In this document: positions 22,130 through 27,493 of the stretch, one piece after another
Numbering within the stretch: position 1 is the stretch's first letter
Layout: each line of letters starts with the position of its first letter
Source of the DNA: an uncultured Lachnospiraceae bacterium
Lineage (GTDB): Bacteria; Bacillota; Clostridia; Lachnospirales; Lachnospiraceae
Length of the DNA: 27,493 bases
Direction: 5' to 3'
NCBI GenBank assembly: GCA_910585555.1
Contig: CAJUFU010000028.1
Coordinates: 1 to 27,493 of the forward strand
Program-made: the position numbers and the translations under genes
Notes under the pieces: model-generated
Database searches by the model: none
Seen by the model: only the letters and a program-made list of their open reading frames with translations
Told to the model about the DNA's origin: nothing

Positions 22130-23293
22130 ATGGAAAAAGTTACAGTGACTGATACGATTAAGTATATTGGCGTGAATGATAAGACCATTGACTTATTTGA
22201 AAGCCAATATGTTGTTCCAAACGGAGTGTCTTATAATTCCTATATCATACTGGATGACAAGATTGCGGTTATGGACAGTGTGGACGAGAGGGGAACCGAA
22301 GGATGGTTTGCCAATCTGGAAGAAGCGCTTGCAGGCAGGCTTCCGGATTATCTGGTAGTAGACCATTTAGAGCCCGATCATGCCGGAAACATAGCGGTAT
22401 TTGCAGAGAAATATCCGGGGGCACAGCTGGTATTGTCGGCTAAGGCACAGAGTATGCTGCCGCAGTTTTTTGCCCAGGATATGTCAGATAAATGTGTGGT
22501 GGTCAAAGAGGGGGATGAGCTTTGTCTTGGAAGCCACACGCTGACTTTCATCATGGCGCCGATGGTACACTGGCCGGAAGTTATGGTGACTTATGAAAAG
22601 AGTGAAAAGGTGCTCTTTTCCGCTGACGGGTTTGGTAAGTTCGGCGCACTGGATACGGAGGAAGACTGGGCCTGCGAGGCCAGAAGATACTACTTCAATA
22701 TTGTGGGTCGATATGGGATGCAGGTACAGGCGCTGTTAAAGAAAGCGTCGGCTTTGGAGATTCAGGCAATCTGTCCTCTACATGGACCTGTTTTGAAGGA
22801 GAATCTGGGATATTATATCGATAAATATAATACTTGGAGCAGTTATACGCCGGAAGATCAGGGAATTTTGATTGCTTATGCATCTATTCACGGCAATACT
22901 GCGGCTGCGGCAAAGAAACTGGGAGATATGCTGCAGGAAATGGGGGCGCCTAAGGTGGTGGTGTCCGATCTTGCAAGAGAAGATATGGCGGAGGTGATTG
23001 AGGACGCTTTCCGTTATGACAAGATTGTACTTGCGTCGGCCACCTATGATGCGGGGCTGTTCCCCTGCATGGAAAGTCTGCTGTCTCATTTGAAGTCCAA
23101 GAATTATCAGAAGCGCACGGCAGGTCTGATTGAGAACGGAAGCTGGGCGCCGATGGCAGGGAAGCTGATGAAGGACGCGCTGGCGGGTATGAGAGAGATT
23201 ACCGTTTTAGAGCCGGTGGTGTCAATCAAGTCAACCTTAAACGCTTCCTCTGAAGAACAGCTTCGGGCTCTGGCGGAAGCATTGATGGCGTAA
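22130..23293 (+). CDS. fprA: FprA-type A-class flavodiiron protein
   Basis: A 387-residue cytoplasmic flavodiiron protein that reduces oxygen to water and/or nitric oxide to nitrous oxide, protecting an anaerobe. The N-terminal metallo-beta-lactamase-like domain (1 to about 240) holds the diiron ligands H79, E81, D83, H84 (HLEPDH), H147 (MVHWPE), D166 (FSADGFG) and H218 (PLHGP), all seven present. The C-terminal flavodoxin domain (246-387) starts with the FMN loop ILIAYASIHGNTAAA. There is no extra rubredoxin or flavin reductase domain, so it is class A. RBS GGGAGG precedes ATG. It is a single gene with a promoter and a terminator of its own. Electron donor (rubredoxin or F420-like) is not visible here. 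Confidence 0.95.
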   Translation: MEKVTVTDTIKYIGVNDKTIDLFESQYVVPNGVSYNSYIILDDKIAVMDSVDERGTEGWFANLEEALAGRLPDYLVVDHLEPDHAGNIAVFAEKYPGAQLVLSAKAQSMLPQFFAQDMSDKCVVVKEGDELCLGSHTLTFIMAPMVHWPEVMVTYEKSEKVLFSADGFGKFGALDTEEDWACEARRYYFNIVGRYGMQVQALLKKASALEIQAICPLHGPVLKENLGYYIDKYNTWSSYTPEDQGILIAYASIHGNTAAAAKKLGDMLQEMGAPKVVVSDLAREDMAEVIEDAFRYDKIVLASATYDAGLFPCMESLLSHLKSKNYQKRTAGLIENGSWAPMAGKLMKDALAGMREITVLEPVVSIKSTLNASSEEQLRALAEALMA

Positions 23294-23340
23294 GCGGCTG
23301 TTTATGCGGGTGCGCTTTCAAGGATTGTATGGGTAAAAAT

Positions 23341-23393
23341 GACAGTGCGTCAGACTGACAGATAGTCAGAAGGATGCACTGTCGTCTCTTTTT
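23341..23393 (+). terminator. Rho-independent terminator after fprA
   Basis: GACAGTGC (23341-23348) pairs with GCACTGTC (23376-23383), with an inner stem CTGAC/GTCAG (23355-23359 and 23365-23369), followed by GTCTC and TTTTT at 23389-23393. It starts 48 bases past the stop codon. Confidence 0.75.
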
Positions 23394-23480
23394 CAAGTCT
23401 CTGTTTCTTATGATCTATATACTTCATTTTACATCCCATTTAGAGAAAGCAAAATATTTTGCAAAAGCATAAAATAATCG

Positions 23481-23509
23481 TTGCAGTCTAAAAATGAATG
23501 TGCTATGTT
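23481..23509 (+). promoter_or_regulatory. Sigma-A promoter of the third MATE/DUF4422 operon
   Basis: TTGCAG (23481-23486) and TATGTT (23504-23509) are separated by 17 bases, about 47 bases before the chosen start codon. The position argues against a longer MATE frame beginning at 23481. Confidence 0.65.
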
Positions 23510-23555
23510 GGGAAGTACGGGAATCAAGAATTTTGTTTCCGTGGGGAGGAAAATT

Positions 23556-24914
23556 ATGGAAAAGGATATGACCAAAGGGAGCCCTATGAAGCTGATCTTA
23601 GGGTTTGCCGTGCCGCTTTTGTTCGGCTTGTTGTTTCAGCAGTTTTACAGTATGGTGGATGCGATTATTGTGGGCCATTATCTGGGCGTGGATGCCCTGG
23701 CGGCTGTAGGAGCCACGGGGTCAGTAAACTTTCTGATCATCGGATTCTGTATGGGGGTGTGTAACGGTTTTGCCATTCCCATTGCACAGGAGTTTGGGGC
23801 ATCGAATGAATCCAATCTGCGCAGATATGTGGCTAACAGCGTGTGGCTGTCCATTATTTTTGCGGTGGTGATAACCGTCGTAGTTTCTATTCTATGCCGC
23901 CCGATTTTGCAGATGATGCGCACACCGGCGAATATCATAGAAGGTTCCTATGACTACATAATCATTATCTTTCTGGGGATTCCGGTGGTGTTTCTCTACA
24001 ATATGACGGCGGCCATTCTTCGTTCTTTAGGAGACAGCAGGACACCGGTCATCTTTTTGGTAATGGCGGCAGTTTTGAATATCTTTCTGGACCTTTTATG
24101 CATCATCGTGTTTCAGATGGGGGTATCCGGTGCGGCCATCGCGACAGTGGCATCTCAGGCGGTTGCAGGTCTTTGCTGTCTGCTGTTTATGTGGAAGAAA
24201 TTTCCGATTTTGAAACTGTCTGCAGAAGAGCGGAAGTGGAATGGGACTTGCGCGGGCAAGCTTTGTAATATGGGAATTCCTATGGGATTGCAGTACTCCA
24301 TTACGGCAATTGGCAGCGTGGTGCTGCAGAGCGCGGTGAATGGAATCGGTTCAGACGCAGTGGCGGCGGTCACGGCCGGCAGTAAGATGGGCATGACGCT
24401 GATGTGCCCCTTTGACGCGCTGGGTTCCACGATGGCTACTTATGGCGGGCAGAATGTGGGAGCAGGCGACTTGAAGCGCGTAGATCAGGGATTGAAGTCC
24501 TGTTGTCTGCTTGGACTTATTTATTCCGTATTGGCATTGATTATCGTGCACCTGGCAGGCCGGCAGATTCTGTTACTGTTTTTGGACGCAGAAGAGACCG
24601 GCATTTTGGGAAACGCTTACGCTTACGTATGTACCAATGTATTGTTTTGTTTTCCATTGGCGCTTGTCAATATTGTCCGTTTCCTGATTCAAGGGATGGG
24701 CTTTAGCAAGCTGGCTGTCTTTGCCGGTGCCTTTGAGATGCTGGCCAGAGGGCTGGCAGGATTTTTGCTGGTGCCGCATTTTGGATTCCGCGCGGTATTG
24801 TTTGCGAATCCGCTGGCATGGATTTTTGCCGATATCTTCCTGATTCCGGCCTTCTTCTATGTGCGTAAGAAGATGGCGGATATCATGAGCAGACAGAAAG
24901 GACAACAGGCATGA
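23556..24914 (+). CDS. MATE family efflux transporter (third of three)
   Basis: A 452-residue membrane protein with about 12 hydrophobic helices. MATE signs are LLFQQFYSMVDAIIVGHYLG near residues 25-44, AAVGATGSVNFLIIGFCMG, TAAILRSLGDSRTPVIF and, in the second half, GIPMGLQYSITAIGSVVLQS and NVGAGDLKRVDQG. ATG 23556 is chosen because GGGGAGG lies six bases before it; an in-frame TTG 25 codons upstream coincides with the -35 box of the promoter. It overlaps the DUF4422 gene by four bases (ATGA). Its best resemblance within the window is to the first MATE protein. The substrate is unknown; coupling with a glycosyltransferase suggests a link to a sugar-containing product (inference). Confidence 0.93.
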   Translation: MEKDMTKGSPMKLILGFAVPLLFGLLFQQFYSMVDAIIVGHYLGVDALAAVGATGSVNFLIIGFCMGVCNGFAIPIAQEFGASNESNLRRYVANSVWLSIIFAVVITVVVSILCRPILQMMRTPANIIEGSYDYIIIIFLGIPVVFLYNMTAAILRSLGDSRTPVIFLVMAAVLNIFLDLLCIIVFQMGVSGAAIATVASQAVAGLCCLLFMWKKFPILKLSAEERKWNGTCAGKLCNMGIPMGLQYSITAIGSVVLQSAVNGIGSDAVAAVTAGSKMGMTLMCPFDALGSTMATYGGQNVGAGDLKRVDQGLKSCCLLGLIYSVLALIIVHLAGRQILLLFLDAEETGILGNAYAYVCTNVLFCFPLALVNIVRFLIQGMGFSKLAVFAGAFEMLARGLAGFLLVPHFGFRAVLFANPLAWIFADIFLIPAFFYVRKKMADIMSRQKGQQA

Positions 24915-26038
24915 GCGTAACGGTTTTTACGATGACACACAAGAAATTTCCTACACCGGGGGACCCGGTCTATGTGCCTTTGCAGGTAGGGCGGGCTAGG
25001 GCAGGGAATCTTGGCTATATAGGTGATGACACAGGTGTCAGTATTTCCGAAAAGAATTGCTATTATGGGGAATTAACCGGTGTTTATTGGGTTTGGAAGA
25101 ATATCAAGACCTCTGATTACGTGGGAATCTGTCATTACCGCAGATATTTCTGCACGGAAGAAGGAAGGATATTGACAGGCCCGGAGTATGAAGAAATACT
25201 GACCAAGTACGATATCATCACTTCCAAGAAATTAAAACTCAATCATTCCTATTATGAGGGCTATGCCAGCAATTACAATATCAGAGATTTGGATGTTGTG
25301 GGCGCAGTCCTGCAAGAGATGTATCCGGCGTATTATGAAGTGTTTGATCGTTTGGTTCATGATAAAGGGACATACTTTGGCAATATGATGGTCTGTACGA
25401 AAGCGCTCTATGACGAGTACTGCCAGTGGCTTTTTTCCATCTTTGAGAAGGCGGAGGAGAAGATAGATGCCTCTGGCTACGACGATTATCATAAACGGGT
25501 ATATGGATTTATTTCTGAATTTCTGCTCTACGTGTGGGTGCAGGCGAGAGGGCTGAAAGCTTATGAGTGCAAGGTTGGCATGACGGATGAAAAGCGGGAG
25601 ACTGCGGAGATGAAGGAACGCCTTGCCGCCTTCTTTGCGAAAAAGGATATAGCCGGGGCCAAAGATTATATTTTGGAATGCTTAAAGAAGCGTCCGGATG
25701 TATTGATGGAAGCCTCTGACATAACGGGAGAGTTAAAGCTGTCTATGCAGGTAATTGCGGTATCTGAGCTGGAAAAAGAAGCTTACGGCAACAGCACCAT
25801 AGACAGGATACAGGACTTTGGAGCCCTGATGGAGCACTTTAGGAAGCTGAATGATTTGATTATTGCTTTCCAAAATGAGGCATATGATACATTCTCTCCC
25901 AAGGAAGTAGAGTTTTACCTTCAAAACGCCGAGATTACGGATATTGCTTTGGAGGCATCGGCCCGATTGTACTGTACACCCAAGGAAGCGTGCAGGGTGG
26001 CGCAGGCGGTTAGAAATTTTGCAGTGGATAGGCATTGA
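24911..26038 (+). CDS. DUF4422 glycosyltransferase-like protein
   Basis: A 375-residue cytoplasmic protein. Residues 1 to about 220 match DUF4422, a glycosyltransferase-type domain found in capsule and exopolysaccharide genes: VTVFTMTHKKF, YIGDDTGVSISEKN, YGELTGVYWVWKN, DYVGICHYRRYF, YFGNMMVCTKALYDEYCQWL and GFISEFLLYVW, in the usual order. The remaining 150 residues are helical, probably an extra C-terminal domain that I do not recognise. The ATG overlaps the MATE stop, so expression depends on translation of that gene. The gene ends at a strong terminator. It stands outside any visible polysaccharide cluster; donor and acceptor are unknown. Confidence 0.88.
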   Translation: MSVTVFTMTHKKFPTPGDPVYVPLQVGRARAGNLGYIGDDTGVSISEKNCYYGELTGVYWVWKNIKTSDYVGICHYRRYFCTEEGRILTGPEYEEILTKYDIITSKKLKLNHSYYEGYASNYNIRDLDVVGAVLQEMYPAYYEVFDRLVHDKGTYFGNMMVCTKALYDEYCQWLFSIFEKAEEKIDASGYDDYHKRVYGFISEFLLYVWVQARGLKAYECKVGMTDEKRETAEMKERLAAFFAKKDIAGAKDYILECLKKRPDVLMEASDITGELKLSMQVIAVSELEKEAYGNSTIDRIQDFGALMEHFRKLNDLIIAFQNEAYDTFSPKEVEFYLQNAEITDIALEASARLYCTPKEACRVAQAVRNFAVDRH

Positions 26039-26048
26039 ATTGTAAAGT

Positions 26049-26094
26049 AAAGGTGCATGACTGAGGATAAAATTCCCAGCCATGCACCTTTTTT
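26049..26094 (+). terminator. Rho-independent terminator of the MATE/DUF4422 operon
   Basis: AAAGGTGCATG (26049-26059) pairs perfectly with CATGCACCTTT (26081-26091) and the stem runs into a T run (26089-26094). The stem is 11 bp with a 21-base loop. Confidence 0.88.
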
Positions 26095-26122
26095 GTGTCT
26101 TTTTGTGCAATCGTCCCATTTG

Positions 26123-26184
26123 GCCGCCGTGAGAAATTTCATAACAACATTTCACTCTTTTATTACATATCTTTGCCGCCGTGA
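26123..26184 (+). repeat. Pair of GCCGCCGTGA direct repeats upstream of a hypothetical gene
   Basis: The 10-base word GCCGCCGTGA occurs at 26123-26132 and 26175-26184, 52 bases apart (about five helical turns), in otherwise AT-rich DNA. Each is followed by an A-rich start (GAAATTT, AACTTT). A TTGTCA at 26192-26197 follows the second copy and could be the -35 of a promoter, with ATAGAA 17 bases on. This suggests a regulator-binding region. Confidence 0.55.
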
Positions 26185-26259
26185 AACTTTTTTGTCAAAC
26201 CACTCGTATTATCAATAGAAAGATTTAACAATGAAAGAATGATACAAGGGGAGGATAAC

Positions 26260-26679
26260 ATGAGCATAAGTGGAATTGGATATCATCATTATCCCAACGC
26301 GGCGACTACCAACAAATATCATAAGAACAAAGCGGGTTTTTATTCTTACACAAACAGCATACCGGAGCAGTCCGATCAGCAGACATCGCAGAAAGAGATG
26401 CAGAAGGCAAAATATTCTGTCAGGGATGTGGAGCTGGAGAGGGAGGACAAACAAAGCAGGCAGGACGAAGAAAAAACAGATACGGAGATTATCGTAAAGC
26501 CGGATGGTTCCAAGATTATGATGACAACCGTCTGGATAGGTGGTGCGAAGACAACTATGAGTATGGAGATTGCCAAACCGACCGGCATTTTGGAGGGGGA
26601 TTGTGGCAGAACCGTCAAGGATTCTAATACGATGGTGTCTGATACCAGCGGGGTCATAGAATCTACTCCGGAAAAATGA
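26260..26679 (+). CDS. Hypothetical protein, 139 residues
   Basis: A soluble, polar protein with no signal peptide. The N-terminal part is rich in Tyr, His and Asn (SISGIGYHHYPNAATTN), the middle (residues 45-75) is highly charged and probably a helix or disordered, followed by a beta-type block IIVKPDGSKIMMTTVWIGG and KTTMSMEIAKPTG. No catalytic motif is visible. ATG 26260 is preferred because GGGGAGG ends five bases before it; an in-frame ATG at 26239 has none. I do not recognise the family. It precedes the partial gene at 26709 by 29 bases, likely in one operon. Confidence 0.78.
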   Translation: MSISGIGYHHYPNAATTNKYHKNKAGFYSYTNSIPEQSDQQTSQKEMQKAKYSVRDVELEREDKQSRQDEEKTDTEIIVKPDGSKIMMTTVWIGGAKTTMSMEIAKPTGILEGDCGRTVKDSNTMVSDTSGVIESTPEK

Positions 26680-26708
26680 GATAGATGACAGGGAGATGAA
26701 AAGACAGG

Positions 26709-27493
26709 TTGGAGCTGACAGATTTTCTATTACAAACGGACAGAGTGCCTATCTTAGACTACAGGGGCGTACAGATTGACGAGGTTGTACTGCCGGAGGC
26801 GATTACGCCAGTACCCCGCAGAAGATGCGGCATATCAGAAAGCCATACTTACTACAAAGGTGCAGGCATCATTTATCAGGGACATTATGTCAATGAAATG
26901 AGTCCAAATCTGCTATGCCTTAAGGAAAATCCGATAGCATATCAGCGCTACACGGTAGTCTATCCGGAAGTATATCAAAAGTACGGCATCTTTACGTTTT
27001 GTCATCAGCCCGTTTTTATGGACTATGAAGGAGGATGCGGCCCCAAGGAACAGAACCTGCTTTGGATGCAGGAACGGTTTGCGCGGTCGGCCATCGAGGA
27101 GATTGTGGATGTGATTGATGTGCCCTTAGAAGGGCACAAAATATACGGGTTCCGGTTGAAAGAAATGCAGGGTTCTTACAAGGATACCATTGCGTTGATG
27201 GAGTATATTCTTTGTGAAGATTTTAACAGTGCCTGGGATAAGAACCTTTGGGCGGATATTATGTGTTATGGCTATGTGCGGGATTTGGCGGACTGGTTTG
27301 TTTCTAGTGAACCGTCCCACAAGCTTGGCACCATATATGCATTATTGCATTCCATAATGGAGGCGGATAAATATCTATATGAAGATATTGTGCGGGAGAG
27401 CGTAGGACTAGAGCAGCTAGGAGACATTTATCTGCCCTACATAGCGTCCAGAATAGTGGAGCGGTATGTGCCGGGGAGTCTTTGCGGAAAGAT
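26709..27493 (+). CDS. Hypothetical protein, 5' part (cut by window end)
   Basis: An open frame of 261 codons that begins after an in-frame TGA at 26697 and runs off the window. TTG 26709 is the most likely start (LELTDFLLQTDRVPILDYRG); GGGAG lies 13 bases before it, a weak spacing, and no early in-frame ATG exists. The sequence is rich in Tyr, Cys and Glu, with LNxxC-type pieces but no signal peptide or membrane helix; segments such as GAGIIYQGHYVNEMSPNL and KNLWADIMCYGYVRDLADWF look like a soluble enzyme or structural protein. I do not recognise the family. The frame shows normal coding bias and no internal stop. Confidence 0.68.
   Translation, partial: MELTDFLLQTDRVPILDYRGVQIDEVVLPEAITPVPRRRCGISESHTYYKGAGIIYQGHYVNEMSPNLLCLKENPIAYQRYTVVYPEVYQKYGIFTFCHQPVFMDYEGGCGPKEQNLLWMQERFARSAIEEIVDVIDVPLEGHKIYGFRLKEMQGSYKDTIALMEYILCEDFNSAWDKNLWADIMCYGYVRDLADWFVSSEPSHKLGTIYALLHSIMEADKYLYEDIVRESVGLEQLGDIYLPYIASRIVERYVPGSLCGK

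Noticed and set aside
23481..23555. Longer N terminus of the third MATE protein from TTG 23481
   Set aside because: No ribosome binding site there; the TTG is itself part of a -35 box, and a strong GGGGAGG precedes ATG 23556.
26696..26779. Short ORF from ATG 26696 as the start of the last gene
   Set aside because: It ends after 27 codons and is out of frame with the long open frame; a frameshift joining the two cannot be shown without homologues.

Overview
The window looks like chromosomal DNA of a gut-type Firmicute of class Clostridia, most likely a member of the Lachnospiraceae. The evidence is indirect: strong AGGAGG-type ribosome binding sites, many TTG/GTG start candidates, lipoproteins with short lysine-rich signal peptides, a bile salt hydrolase, a YesM/YesN-type two-component pair beside a GH43 xylosidase locus, an FprA flavodiiron protein and three MATE transporters. 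No rRNA, tRNA, CRISPR array, transposase or phage gene was seen.

Layout. (1) 1-2134: an AT-rich islet on the minus strand carrying a frameshifted HipA-like kinase and a DUF3037-like partner. It is bounded by an 80-bp near-identical direct repeat (1-80 and 2070-2149) holding the 3' end of a Nudix gene and the first codons of the bile salt hydrolase gene, so the islet sits in a duplicated Nudix-bsh junction. (2) 2135-5583: bile salt hydrolase, an alpha/beta-hydrolase-GNAT fusion and a MATE exporter, tightly packed as one operon. (3) 5722-6153: a small helical protein. (4) 6265-8545: a polar amino acid ABC transporter whose binding lipoprotein is circularly permuted (lobe 2 comes before lobe 1). 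(5) 8581-8700: a large imperfect palindrome. (6) 8881-9978: a MotA-like four-helix membrane protein paired with a membrane-anchored LuxR-type regulator. (7) 10137-14987: a CUT1 sugar ABC transporter (binding protein and two permeases, no ATPase) followed by a GH43 beta-xylosidase, with a convergent YesN-like response regulator and YesM-like sensor kinase (15011-18374) that probably control it. (8) 18463-19836: a second MATE transporter, minus strand. (9) 20110-22019: purine salvage pair, apt and a PbuG/AzgA-type permease. (10) 22130-23293: FprA-type flavodiiron protein. (11) 23556-26038: a third MATE transporter translationally coupled to a DUF4422 glycosyltransferase. (12) 26260 to the end: two proteins I do not recognise, the last one cut by the window edge.

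The strongest candidates for something undescribed are the naturally circularly permuted amino acid-binding lipoprotein, the HipA-like/DUF3037-like islet in the duplicated junction, and the MotA-like/membrane LuxR pair. Family assignments come from reading motifs by eye; no database search or structure prediction was run.
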